Shown in pieces: positions 32,690-44,950 of a stretch of DNA of 64,000 nucleotides. The notes beneath the pieces were generated by a model. That model saw only the letters and a list, made by a program, of their open reading frames with translations, was not told where the DNA came from and did no database searches. A program made the translations under genes and the position numbers. The DNA comes from Termitomyces sp. T153 (lineage: Eukaryota; Basidiomycota; Agaricomycetes; Agaricales; Lyophyllaceae). The DNA lies in NCBI GenBank assembly GCA_018296165.2, contig JACKQL020000003.1, forward strand, positions 62,001 to 126,000. Direction: 5' to 3'. The first letter of the stretch is position 1. The number at the start of each line of letters is the position of its first letter.

Positions 32690-32925
32690 CACGAACCTGA
32701 TCATGTGAATTTCAATCGCTCTCTCCATCGACCCATGATAATGACGGGCGTCGCCGGCGTACATCCTGATTCCACCATGCGCCACACGCCTCCAGTCTCC
32801 TTCACAATTCTCTCCTTCTTCCATTGCGCGTGCTAAAGTGGTAATAGCGATAACGCCACTTCCGCACCCAACGACCTTACTATCCGCGCCATAGGTGCCG
32901 AGCGGCATGAATTCTTTTACAGGAG
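32690..32925 (-). pseudogene. Possible FAD-binding N-terminus (D-amino-acid-oxidase-like) relic
   Basis: The minus strand reads DSKVVGCGSGVIAITTLARAM followed by EEGE. It resembles the first beta-alpha-beta unit of fungal D-amino-acid oxidases (V-x-G-x-GV-x-GLTTA-x2-x-x-EEG). No following domain is readable, and the frame soon loses similarity. The call rests on one short motif. Confidence 0.3.
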
Positions 32926-32990
32926 GTGTATCCTCTCTGCTCCGTCAGATTGTGCTATCGTGCACTCTGCCCAATACCCCATTAGCCACT

Positions 32991-33457
32991 CATGCTAAGG
33001 AGGAGTATAAGGGGAAGGACGACCAAGGAACCATCCTCAGTTCCAATTACCACCTGAAAGTTTAAGCGATTCGTTGGACCTATCTTTCGGATGCAGGATC
33101 CTATTGAAGAATTGATCTCGTGGAAGAGAGGTTTGGATTCCGCACAATACCTCATGCTCAGGAGGAGTAGAAGGGGAAGGACGACCAAGGAACCATCCTT
33201 AGTTCCAATTACCACCTTCAAGTTTAAACGATTCGTTAGTCCTATCTTCTGGATGCAGGATCGTATTGAGGAATTGATCTCGCGAAGAGAGGCTTGGAGT
33301 CCGCCCAATACATCATGCTCAGGAGGAGTATAAGGGGAAGGACGACCAAGGAACCATTCTCAGTTCCAATTATCACCTGAAAGTTTAAGCGATTCGTTGG
33401 GTCTATCTTTCGCATGCAGGATCGTATTGAGGAACTGATCTCGTGGAAGAGAGGCCA
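32991..33457. repeat. Tandem repeat, about 161 bp x 3 copies
   Basis: Copies begin at CATGCT in 32991, 33153 and 33314 (periods 162 and 161), the last one ending near 33457. Each contains AAGGGGAAGGACGACCAAGG, AGTTCCAATTA and GAATTGATCTCG or a close variant, with a few percent difference between copies. Both strands are mostly open through the array; the minus strand repeatedly encodes NGSLVVLPLILLLSM or DGSLVVLPLILLLSM. No known satellite is recognised. It lies just downstream of the carboxylesterase 3' end. Confidence 0.88.
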
Positions 33458-33614
33458 GAGAGTTACAGGTGTGTGAATTGCTGCGTATGTTGATGAACAG
33501 TTGACTGAAATCTCTCCAGCCCATCTATTCATCACCGAAGCGCTCACCGCTCCAATATTTACCGAAGTTTATATTTAAAATCGTAACTTAATGACCTTAT
33601 AGATAAACAGCCTC

Positions 33615-35953
33615 TCACTTGACCTGACGGCGAGAATGAAACACCGCCGTCCTACCATTAATAAACGCAATCTGCTCTTTCCTATAATCATCCGGTATCA
33701 TAGTCAAATTCGCACCATTGAGTTGCATGAGCGCCGGATGTGCTGTGGTATAGTGCTCCCAAAGAGGGCCTAAAGGAAGAACTTTACCATGGGTAGGAAA
33801 ACCATATCATAAACTTGGAAAACGCACGGGGAACACCAAGTCCGTCGTTTGGATCTAGACTCGTTGCAAACGAGATCCAATACTCCATCATGATACTACT
33901 GAGCACTAGAGAAGTCTGGGTCGGTGCGATCAAATTTCCGTATACAAAGGCGATTTCTGAACCATGGAAAACTAGGGAAGGGAATGTAATCGTCTAAGTC
34001 TTTGACGACTCGATTAATGGACAACGCACCTCCAAGTTGTCCAGAGCCAGGTTGAGGTTCTGTAAAAAGGTATCCGTACGTCTTCAAGCCTGCCTTTGCA
34101 GCAACTTCGTTAAAATTCCTGCGCTGGGACTGGAAGCTCAAATCTCCATCTAGCATAGTTTTCGTGAGCTTTTTTTGTAGAGAATGGGTGTCGGGACTCT
34201 CGGGATCCTTACCGATTGCAGCAGCTTGCTTGAATACACTACTGAGCCCGAACGTCTGGTTGCCTGTATTGAAGGGAGAGCCGAGAGCAGGAATATCAGG
34301 GTATAAATTTAGGAGCATGTTGGATGTATCGTTTAGCTCTCTGACTGATACGATGGGCGGAGAGAAGTTCGCAATGATGGAGTTGCGGACTTGCTGTTCA
34401 GAGTTTATCGTAGGTGATGTAAATAAGGTCCCTTAGGCGAGCAAAATATGGAAATCAGGGATTGGGATGAAGACACGACATGTTAAGGGATACATACCCT
34501 CATCGAGATTTGTTCCAGTGATGAAAGGAACACGAGCGAATTGACCTTCTGAAAATAGCTTGGAGGGTATGTCGGGTAATAGCCCGTCTGGACCATCGAG
34601 CGTTGGGTCGAATGGGAAGAGTTCTGTAGACAGTTCAACAGAGTTGAGAAATCCCTGGAAGATATCGCTTGAATTAGCAGCCTTGATGCAGGAGAAAGTG
34701 TTCCCGGAGGTGGCGACGTCGGCACAGGATGAGATACCGCCCACAAAATTTTGCCAGTCGATCTCGCGCCGAGAGGCATTGAAAATAGGCGAGGAGGCTG
34801 GAGATCCAGATTCGAGGATCTTTGAAGTAATTTCAGTTGGGCGTTGACCGTGAGAAGAGATGGACAAGCCGTACAACACCCCGAACAAGACTAGATAGTG
34901 GAGAGTTGAAGTACAAGATCGATGTCATGATCGCACCGGCACTCTCGCCAAACGCTGTCACCTACAATTAGCTGTGGGTCACTTCAAGCTTTCGAGTTTG
35001 AGGAATCGGTGGTACTTTCTGGTTGTCGCCCCCAAAGGTTTGGATATTCGCCTGAACCCACTCGAGCGCGGCGATTTGATCTCTTATCGCCAGATTGAGC
35101 GCCTTCTTGTCATCAGCTAGCACAACAGGTGTTCCGTCTTGCTCTGGGCCTGGTGAGATGCAAACTCACCTTCCTGTCCCTGTGGGAATCCTAAGGGGCC
35201 AAGTCTGTAATTGAAATTTACATAGATTAATGGTGTTCCCTGTTACGCTCGCATTGAATATTCTTTTGAAACGAGTTGTTTTGCTCACACGAGCAACACT
35301 GCGAGCGACGATCGCGCTCCCATTGTACATACTCGACTGGCCTGCAAAAAACCCTCCGCCGTATCTGGACGCGATGAGAATGTGCACATCTCGCAGTGTT
35401 CTCTGACATGTGCTTACGTCCAGAACAACTTGAGCAGGGAATGGGAACGTGTTGCTAAAATAGGAAGAAGAGCGGAGAAAGAACTCACCACCGGCAGCTT
35501 TGCGTTCGGTTTTGTACCCGAGGGACGGAAGACGTTGATCGTAAGGCAGTCCTCTGACATCGGGCCCTGTTCAAGCAGCCCTACTAGAGGCTGCAGCGTG
35601 AACGATGCCTAAGGATTTGTTTGAAGAAGAATGAAAGGCACAGGACATACGGCCTGGAAACATGATGGGCCGAAGTTAGTTGCGTCGAAATCAGACTTGT
35701 TGTTAGTAGGTTGGAGCTTGAGCACGGGGGGTTCAAGACGCAGATTTCCAATGGGAGGCTCGGCAAAAGGAATGCCTTTCATAATTGTCAAATGAATCTG
35801 CTGCAGGACGTAAGATACGGACGCACCTCCGAAGAAATCCTGCTTCAGCCCAGATATATCACGGCCGACCAATGTGGTTTGCCCTAGGGTGACTTCTGGG
35901 GCTGCAGATACCAGAGGAGCCAATGCAAGCAAAAGCAGAGAGGAGAGGAACAT
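33615..35953 (-). CDS. Secreted type-B carboxylesterase/lipase
   Basis: An alpha/beta hydrolase of the carboxylesterase/cholinesterase family that cleaves carboxylic esters outside the cell. The start at 35953 gives a signal peptide ([20 protein letters not shown]); an upstream in-frame ATG at 36016 would hide it. Exons read [31 protein letters not shown] (oxyanion hole), [13 protein letters not shown] (nucleophile Ser), TNLDEGT (acidic residue), [11 protein letters not shown] and [13 protein letters not shown] (catalytic His), ending [10 protein letters not shown] with TGA at 33617-33615. The exon with the His needs introns on both sides: donor after QLG, and a 58-nt intron inside the VPR codon. 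All members of the triad are present. A decayed copy of its last third lies 3.8 kb away. The gene is divergent to the GH5 gene. Confidence 0.88.
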
Positions 35954-36111
35954 GTCGGACTGTGCTTCCCCACATTCGTGGCATCTTTTAAGCTGGCAAG
36001 AGATATCTGACGTCATGTCGACGCGTCGTTCTTGTCAGCAGGTCACGTGAACGCTATGCGACTCGTTTCATCTTTGCACTGGCTGTTGGCTTTGAGTATA
36101 CCCTATTCGTT
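35954..36111. promoter_or_regulatory. Divergent promoter with CRE and E-box
   Basis: Only 158 bp separate the esterase start (-) from the GH5 start (+). It contains TGACGTCA (36008-36015), the CREB/ATF bZIP palindrome, and CACGTG (36044-36049), an E-box for bHLH factors. Shared control of both genes is plausible but inferred. Confidence 0.5.
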
Positions 36112-39100
36112 ATGCCTGTTCGTTCGGACCTCGACGCGTCTTTTGTTCTTGTAGACAGTTCCTCTAGTAAATCCAGTGATCATGCTGAACCAGAGGTCAC
36201 TAACACTGCTGTCAACTTTGATCATCCTTCGCTGGAAGCATCTTACTGCCCAGGCTCTGCATCTCCAACTTACGCGCATGACTGGTCTGTACGAGGAACG
36301 GGTATGTCGCTGCGGATACAGGGACGTCACTTTGTTGACGCATATGGGCGGGTCTGTTCGCTGCGAGGCGTGAATTTGGCAGGATGTTCAAAGGCGTGCG
36401 TGCTGAGGTACTGCTTCCCGTTTTTGATGCTAAAAACCCCTTTTGTTAGTCCAACAAACGACAAACACGTTACCTTCCCTTCAGATGCCGAATCTGTGAC
36501 CTTTGTTGGCAGACCATTTCCCCTCGAAGAGGCTCCAGAACATTTTGCACGTTTACGGAGGTGGGGTCTCACATTCAGTATGTCTCCCCAACAAATCTTC
36601 GCTTAAACTCTGCATCATGTTAACCTTAAACTTTTAGTTCGTTTTCTCGTAACGTGGGAAGCCATCGAACACGCAGGCCCGTACGTTTCCTTTTCTTTTC
36701 TTTACTTTACCCGATTCTCATTGATTTGTCAAAATAAAGGGGTATCTACGACCTCGAGTACCTACACTATGTCCGCCAACTCCTTTCTCTCCTTCCCTCG
36801 TACGGACTCACAGCCTTCGTTTCAATCCACCAAGACGTCTGGTCACGATATTCTGGTGGATCCGGTGCCCCAGCATGGACACTCGAGCTCGCAGGTTTTG
36901 ATCTCGACGCGTTAGAGGAGACGGGTGCGGCGTGGCTATCAGGTGTCAAAGGCGGTGGTCACGAGGAGTCGGAAAGAGGCGTTTGGCCGACTGGGTATAC
37001 CAAGTTGGCGGCGGCGACGATGGCGTGAGTGTTTGGGATATGGTACTGACTTGTTTTGGAGGCTGACAAAGGCGTTTGCGAAGGACGTTGTTTTGGGCAG
37101 GTCGTACGTTTGCACCAAAGCTGAAGGTCAAGGATAAGAATGGAGAGCTTGTATCAATACAGCAGTTTTTGCAGGATTCTTATCTGGCGATGTCCGAGCT
37201 TCTTGCGAAAACCCTTGGGGACTTGGATGGAGTTTTGGGTTTTGAGGTACGTCAGTTCGCGTTGTGAATAGATACTTACACGGAAATTGCGTAGATGTTT
37301 AACGAACCCCATAGAGGATACGTAGAGCTTCAATCATTCCACTCATGGGACTACAATACTGACCTCCACCTCTCCTATTGCCGTACGTTCATTCATTTAT
37401 ATTTCGTTTCTTCGTCTCATTCAACCTTTTCTCTCAGCAACGGCTTTCGAATCTTTCCAACTTGGTGCCGGTCACCCCACAGCAGTCGGCGCCTGGACAC
37501 GCTCCTTCCCCATGCCAACACGGCGCACTTCTTTTGTCGTGCTCAACCCGCACGGGAGGTCGGTATGGCGCCTTGATGGCCCGTCCGGCGGGAAGTGCAT
37601 TTGGGAGTTGCATAATGTGTGGGGCTGGGATAAGAATCGTGACGAGGGCGTGCTGTTGAGAGAGAATTATTTTAAATCCAATCCTGCGACAGGGAAAAAG
37701 GTACGCGCGCATCTTTCGCGTTTAACTCTCCCGATGTTTATTCATGCTGGGGATGGATAGGTTGACTGGTATACCGATTTCTATTTTCCATTCTTGAAAA
37801 AGTGGACGGAGCGTGTACGCGGGGCGTCGGCTCCCGAGAAGATTATCTTTACGGAAGCTATACCTAATGAAGTGTGTTGCACCGCCTTGGGCTCCATGCC
37901 TCCTTTCTTTCGTTAATCAATTACCCGTTTAAGTTCTGTCCAACATCTTGGACCCCGGAACATCGAGTCCCGAACATGGCATATGCTCCACACTGGTCAG
38001 TCGTTTTTATCTCCATCCACCGTACGAAATTGATGGTTGTGTGCAGGTACGACCTCAATGCGCTATTCGCTAAGGCCTTTGGGGAGTTCACGGTCAATGT
38101 CCAAGGTCTCTCCCGGGTACGTTTTCGACTTCTTTCCTCCCGCGAGCAAAGGATTGACATGACTCCGACACTTCTAAAAAGGGAATGTTTCCTTTGAAGG
38201 CTTTCTACTGGGGGCAGAGCGGCGCACGGGAGAATTTCAGCTTGCAGATCCACAATATCGTCAAACACGCTCATGAAGCTCTTGGAGAACACCCCGTCAT
38301 TATCGGCGAGTGTGGTATCCCTATGGATATGAAGTACGTATATCGAGACAAGTCCAGCTTGGGTGTGATATGTCTATTAACACGGCGGATGTTCTCGTTT
38401 GATCTTCAGTAAGAAAGAAGCGTTCTTAACGGACAATTTTATATGGCAAACGAGGATGATGGATGCTATGCTTACTGCGCTTGAAAAATCTCTCGTCGGA
38501 TTCACGTACGTCTCGTTTCGTTTTTCTGTCCCCTCAGACCTCTTTGAAGTTAGTTCCCTACAGTCTCTGGAGTTATAACCCTTCCAACACGGACCTTGCA
38601 GGAGACGATTGGAACGGCGAAAACTTCTCCTGGTTCAGCCGCAGGCGTGCTCTACCACCGTCGCTTTTGTATTACGAACAGGACATGCCGTCTCTCGATA
38701 ACGGAGGACGTATCCTGTCCTCCGTTGTCCGTCCGTATCCCGCCAAAACTGCCGGTATACCACACAAGTTTGAATACGAGATGAACACTGGGTGTTTTGT
38801 GTTTGAGTGGCGGAATCGGGATGCGGAGAATGGGGATGAATGTGGACATGGAGATGGAGGAGACGAGCGTTCTTCAGGTAACATCGATTTGAGGTCGTTG
38901 GAAACGGAGATTTTTCTGCCGGCGTTGCTTACTGTTGGTCGGAAGGTGATTGTTGAGGGCTTGGATGCGGAGGACACGTATGAACATGATGAGAGCAGGC
39001 AGACGCTCTTTGTTGTTGCGCGGGACACGAAACCTGGGCACGTACATAGGATATCGGTGTCGGTCTATCCACCGGTTGTGTCTGTGTTCCCGGTTAGTGA

Positions 39101-39200
39101 TTTTTGGTTGGATTTTGGGCCACGTATTGTCGCGGCTGGAGGTCTTTTTGTTGGAATCTTGGTATTTGCTCTGTATGTGCGTTATGGACTCGAGGTTTGA
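36112..39200 (+). CDS. GH5 (subfamily 12-like) steryl-/ceramide beta-glucosidase with membrane anchor
   Basis: The protein resembles the fungal enzymes that split glucose from ergosteryl glucoside or glucosylceramide (yeast Egh1, Cryptococcus EGCrP2/Sgl1). After about 60 variable residues come RIQGRHFVDAYGRVCSLRGV, LRRWGLTFIRFLVTWEAIEH, SIHQDVWSR, FEMFNEPHRGY (acid/base Glu), RENYFKSNP, IIFTEAIPN, IIGECGIPMDM (nucleophile Glu), FTLWSYNPSNTD and a C-terminal beta domain. About ten short introns are needed, for example AAGGC/gtgcgt at 36390 and an intron before ATGTTTAACGAACC at 37293. The end is a membrane helix (IVAAGGLFVGILVFALYV) with a short RYGLEV tail. No signal peptide is visible, so the domain probably faces the cytosol. 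A relic of its catalytic exon lies near 60.5 kb. Confidence 0.9.
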
Positions 39201-40740
39201 TAGATACGGATCGTAGGTAGATAGCACTGATACCATGTAAGGTAGAATATAGGTCTTGTCACGACCAAGTTTGACCTTGGGTTCGACGTCTTTTTTTTTA
39301 TTGCCGGCATAGTTGAATGTCACGAGTCCTTGTCCTTTGACCTTTGACCTATCCGACACCCCTTTGGCGTTTCCTTTGACGCTAGACTTGGTATACCTAT
39401 CGCTGCCTTCTCCGCAACTCCTCTGTCGGGTTTGTTATATTAGTATTTTGCCAAACTTGAAATCTTCGCTGTTCAGTATACGGATAAGTAGGAGAAGTCT
39501 TAGAACACGAGATCGTGAAATCAATGTGAACATTATAGAGGAGAAAAACAAGATATCATAAGAAATCAGAGTGGAGGTGAAAGAGGAGAACTAGAACATG
39601 AGTATAAGGAGAAGTCGACGAGATGTAAGGGGTAGGTCGGAATTTGGAATGGACTTGGTTGCGAAAGTTTTTGACAACTATAGGCTCATAATCTTTTGAG
39701 ATCGTGGCCATCTCGATGCACCGAGATATTGCCTTAAGGAGCGTGGGATTTAAATTCGATTTGCTGGTTGTTTGATCATCCCCTTTTGGGGCAAGTGTTC
39801 TGCCATGTAGATTGTTCTTCTCTGGTCAAAACACATGTACTATCCTATGAGAATATCTGAGTATAACCTTCCAGTGGTAGAGAAAGCACAATGATGTACG
39901 AAAAAGTTGATGTTCTCAGTGTTTTTCAGTTAAACAAATACTCCTGAGGGCCTTGGGATAGTCAATCAGGGACATACCCATCTGATAGACCATGTAGCTT
40001 CCAGACATTCTTCTGATATAGACTAGTGGTAACACACAACATTTGAGTTCACAGAGAACCTCCTTTGCCACCCTGTATCCTGAGGATACAATGAGGGATA
40101 CAGCATTTCATTTTCTCCATCAATAAGCATGACTCAGTGACGATGACTTCATTTCAGCAAAAAGTCACTTAGAAAACTTGGCCAAACATGGCCTGGGACC
40201 CATGGGTTGAAGGAGGTATAATTATGTAGGCTATAGATAGTAATACAATGTAAAAGTCATAATCAATGCACATTCTCAAACACTTTCATGATGACTCCCA
40301 AAAAATTATTGAGACATATAGTGAATTTTTAATATTGTGTAAGACCAACATGAGATGAGGAATCCCAGATAATTATCACATTGTCTTGACCTTATCAGGC
40401 CATATCACACAAAATAATTAAAATGCCACATTGCTATCAATCTGACTTGGCTATACTCAACTAATGTCTGAATGAGTCTAGAATATAATCCTAAGCTAAT
40501 ACTGCTACATATATCTTTTCTCAAAACAGTCTTCCATTAGTATATATTTTATATATAATCATGGTCAAAGATACATTTGAGTATCCTAGAATAAAACCAT
40601 TCAGATATTGTTTTTGGATTTCTTGAAAATTCTGGGTCTTCCTTATTTGTTAATACATTTTGGGAACCATACTGGTGATACATTATGTTATCTTTCCAGG
40701 GTGGCATTTCTTGACATACTGCAATACAATTTTGCCATTA
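39201..40740. other. GH5 downstream region passing into CG-poor repeats
   Basis: CG dinucleotides are common up to about 39.8 kb and then nearly vanish. A T9 run lies at about 39292-39300. From 39.85 kb onward the sequence is AT-rich with no readable protein. Confidence 0.4.
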
Positions 40741-40742
40741 GA

Positions 40743-42065
40743 AAATTACAAGGCACCAAATCCTAGAGACTCTTCAAAATACTCTTTTTCTTCATCCTCA
40801 CTGTTGCCTTCTTCTAGATCCTCCTCATCTGAATCTTCTTCCTCTTCAAACTTCCCAAGTTCCTCTCCAATCACTGCTTCAGCTGACTTGTTCTCCAATT
40901 CCTCATCTGTTTCCTTGGAATCTGAGTCTGAATTCTTTGAAAATATACCTTTTCCATATTCTTTTGCAAGGCATGAAAACACACAAACATATCTCTGTCA
41001 ACAAATCTAAATTCTGATATTAGTCATTGCAATCAATCTCAATTAACAATTACTTACATGTTAACATAGTATCACTCACAATCCATGCCACTTTCATCTG
41101 CACGTCTTGCCATAGATGGGCCCCATAAGTGATTTGTAAGTTGACCTGAAAATTGGGGAATTAAATGAACTGCATGTAGAACATTTGCAGGGTCAATAAA
41201 TTCAAAGGCATCATCACCCTTTACAAAGCCAATTTGATATGTGTGTTTGGCAGTTGCTTGGCTTGATAGTCAAACCCATAACCACACCCCCAAATAAATT
41301 CCAGTTGTTGAAAAGAAGCTCCACGACCCTGAACCTGCACCATTGCATGAAATATCTTGACAACTCAAAAATACCAATATGGATGAAATTGGCTGTCATC
41401 TTCATCAGCAAGAACCATCATATCAGAATGTCATTGAGGGTTAATTGTATCTTGGTCATGTCAATTATCATATGTAGTGTAGTTGGTCCATAATGTCTTG
41501 TGCTCATGAATCATTTGATCCTTGATAATGAGCTTTAAACAACCTTCATCTGTGAATTCTGTGTTTTGAGGAAGCAATCATGACAAGAAGTGGTCAACAA
41601 GTTTGAAGGTAAAGTTCTAAAACATGTTTCAATATCTGTATCCCAGAATAATCAAAATTATACAGACCTTAATAGCAGGGTCATCTTGATAGTCTTTAGC
41701 CCATTGCAAAAGATTGATGGATGATTGTCTTGTCTTTGAAATATAATGATGGTCTTCAGGATTTGTAGGTGGTAAGACTTCCTCAATGATATCCTTCATA
41801 GCACATGACTGAGTTTGTTGTTGCTCTTGTAAAGCAATTTGTCCTTAAAATTGATTTTTATTAGTTTGTGCATAAAAATCCTTGACATGCTTGTGCTCCA
41901 TTTCACCCTAATAGAACAATTAGATCAATCAAAAGATAGTTCTATTCACTTACAATTTGAGTGGAGTAAGAGTCTGTAGTTCCAAAGTGTTGAATTGCAT
42001 GTGGATAATGCACCATAGAGTGAATTTTAGGAGTGTCAAGTGTGAAAGGTCAATATTTATTTGAT
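40743..42065 (-). pseudogene. Plavaka-like (CACTA/CMC superfamily) transposon protein, C-terminal remnant
   Basis: Minus-strand frames read LKLIIKDQMIHEHKTLWTNY, TTYDN-x-HDQDTINPQ-x-HSDMMV, PYWYF-x-VVKIFHAMVQVQG, LEFIWGCGYGF, a block ending FPNFQVNL, GMDCE-x-YYVNM and, after an intron-like gap, DMFVCFHA, followed by a long acidic tail (EEEEDSDEEDLEEG). This is the C-terminal architecture I know from Agaricomycete Plavaka-type proteins. The stops written x are TGA where Arg is expected, as in the left block. The transposase core is not in the window. Confidence 0.6.
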
Positions 42066-42083
42066 GGTGTAGTGGATTTAAAT

Positions 42084-44019
42084 TTATTTGACTTTGAAGG
42101 CTGAATCTCCCTTGCCATCATTACTGGCAGCCAATTTTGTGTGCTTCCTCATGAATTTTGTGACAATTGTGCACTTGCCTGCATCCATGGCTAGGTCTGT
42201 TGCAAGATCACACATCTGATCCAGTTGCACTTGCATTTCCTGTACATGAGTAGGGGGCAGATCATCCCCCTCTGGGCCAATACAAGCATCTGCACATATG
42301 TAGTCATAGACATGGTCTATGTCTTGAGGAGAGTCACTCTCAAAGTAGCAGGATAAACAGTCCACTACCTTATTGAGCTCTCTTTTTACATATGTGATGT
42401 TGAAATTAAATTTTAACATATAATCTGTCCACCATTGTTGATGCAGGGACAAATTCTGTTGAGTTTTTAAGAACTCAAGTGCTTTATGATCCATTATCAC
42501 ATGGATTTTGTACCCCAGAAGCTTATCTTTCCACTTGAGGAGGGCTTCTAAGATAGCTAGAGTTTCAAGTTCATGCATGGCACAATTTTGCTGTGCATTA
42601 GTGAACTTTTTGGACATGAATCCTGCTAGCCAACATTTCTGCCAGCTTGGACCTTGTCCATACATTGCTCCAATGCCTGTCTTTGAGGTGTCACAGATCA
42701 GCCAGATAGGATTCTTGTGTTGAGGATCAATCAGGCATATGACTGGAGTTTTGGCCCAGATCCTCTTGATCATGTCAAAACACCATTGGTGGATGGGTCA
42801 CTAATGAAATGGTGATCCGTTCTGTGTTATGGCCATTAATAGCCCAGTGTATGCCAATACATTGGGCAGAAAGTTCCTGATGTAGTTCACCAGCCCAACA
42901 AACCATTGGATGTTGTTGTAGGTTCTAAGAGTGCACCACTCCTGGATCCTATTCAACTTCTTTATATAAGGGTGTATACTCTGTGAGTCAATTACATGGC
43001 TGAGGCACTCTATATGCTTGGCATACAACTCACACTTCTTCCATTTGAGGTAGAGCTTGTTTTTTTGTAGTCTTTCAAAGACTATTTTAATGTGCTGCTT
43101 GTATTCCTCAATGGAGTCTGAGAAGATGAATATGTTGTCTAAATAAACATGCATACACTTGCTAATGATGTCCCTAAGATGGATGTCATTAGGCATTGGA
43201 ATGTGGCTAGCACATGACAGTTGCCAATCTACATGATGTTGCTGTGATACATTCCAGTAATGGTCATAAACACAGTCTTAGGTATGTTTGATGTATGTAT
43301 CCTCACTTGCTCATACACATCAGTGAGGTCAATCTTTGACCTCACTGGTGCGCAAGCCACATCCTCCCTAATAACCTTTTAGTCTGGTAAGGGTGTTACA
43401 TCCTTAATGGTATTGACATTGTGCTGATAAGCATCTAATGCTGTCTGCAGGGATCCATCCTTTTTGAGGATGCATAATAGTGGTGTGGCTTGGTCAGCCA
43501 CACATGGCTCTCACCACTTGGCCCACACTCTGGCATGAAGTATGAGTACTGTTTAGACTCATTAATGAGATTTATCTTATGATTTACTTCTTGCCAAGGA
43601 AGAAGTTCCTCCTTTGTTCCATTGACAATGTCTTAGAACTCATCATACCACTGCTATCAAAGGCACAGAATATTGCCTTTGGATAGCTTAGGAAATTGTA
43701 ACTTTCCCCCAACTACTGTTGATGAAGAGCAATGCTCTTCCTTGTTCAACTTTGCTGGTGGTACAAGCTTTGCATACTTATCATGCAAAGCTATCAGACA
43801 AGTTTCTGATTTGTCTGGTATGTTCAGCCAAGCAGGACCATGAGTTGTCCTGCCTCTTGCTTCTTTCCATGAGTATTTGAACTTGCTAGGCTCAGATAAT
43901 TCATCTTCTGTAGCCATTCTATATATTTTGTCCTCAGGAGTCAATCTTCTTACCCCTTCCTGTTGTGTCAGGTCAGCAATGACCTGATTCCACTCTTGTA
44001 GCATATGTGGGTCATACAC
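42084..44019 (-). pseudogene. Gypsy reverse transcriptase and RNase H, broken
   Basis: Three main open stretches (44019-43657, 43196-42801, 42773-42084) belong to one Pol reading with stops between them. The RNase H stretch ends near KCTIVTKFMRKHTKLAAS without passing into a zinc-binding integrase head. Within the reverse transcriptase the second Asp of the YxDD box is Asn. Confidence 0.8.
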
Positions 44020-44950
44020 CCATTCCAGAGTAGGCTTTGGGATTGGTCTGTCCCAGATCTTCCTTTTCCTTACCTTTGAAGGGTCAATTCAAACCTTCTG
44101 GCATACTCTCTTCCCCTCTTGAAGAGTACTCCTTTGATACTCTTCTTTGGATACCACCAGAGATGGGTGATCATCAGGTAGACTCTCAGTTACCCAAACT
44201 TCATCCTCATCCACTACCTCTTCTATAGTGGGCTGCTTGAGTCCACCCAAGAGTCAAGGCCACTCATCATGCTGCTTCTCCACTGTGCAGAAGTATTGTG
44301 CATGGCTGTTGGCATCCTCCAGCTCCAATTTGTGAGCTGAAGTTGCCCTTCCATCAATGACTACCTGGTAATTTACAAAATCAAGGAGAACCTTGTGAGT
44401 TCTCATGAATGGTGTTCCTACAATCATATTATAGCAATTGAAATTTGTCTACATAGACATTGCAAATCTTGCCAGGGACCTTCATGGTAATCCTGGCACT
44501 ATAGTTTACTATAGAATGACTTCCAATCATTTTCAGCTGCAGGGTAATGGGGGTGGCCAATGGTGCCACCTGTATTCCAGCCACATGCATGAATGAGGGA
44601 GTGATTCCAGAGGTGGTACTCCCTGAATCCCACAGCATCCATGCTCTATGGCCATTCACTTCTACCCCAGTGACAAGACATTCTTTGCCTTGTGCTGGCA
44701 GCACTGGGCATTCTATGGCATCCTTGGACACCATGAGCTGCACTTTTCTCATGCAAACATTGTTACTAGGTTCTTTCTTTCTTTGTTTGCCAATAGGAAC
44801 CTCTGTGAGGGCAAATAGTCCCTCATTATCACTACCACAAGTATAGTACTTGTTATCATACATTTCCAATTCAACATACTCCTCACCATGCTTCTGAGTC
44901 CCATCAAACTCAAATGCCTTGTTGATGTCAGCCTCAGCAGGCTCTTCCTC

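Noticed and set aside
35954..36016. Alternative upstream start of the carboxylesterase
   Set aside because: It would place 21 polar residues before an evident signal peptide; the inner ATG at 35953 fits a secreted enzyme.
39265..39300. GGTTCGACGTC followed by a T run, resembling a tRNA B box and Pol III terminator
   Set aside because: No A box at a suitable distance and no T-stem pairing.
40746..40982. Acidic 78-codon minus-strand frame as an independent gene
   Set aside because: It is best read as the acidic tail of the Plavaka-like protein whose C-terminal blocks lie just upstream on the same strand.
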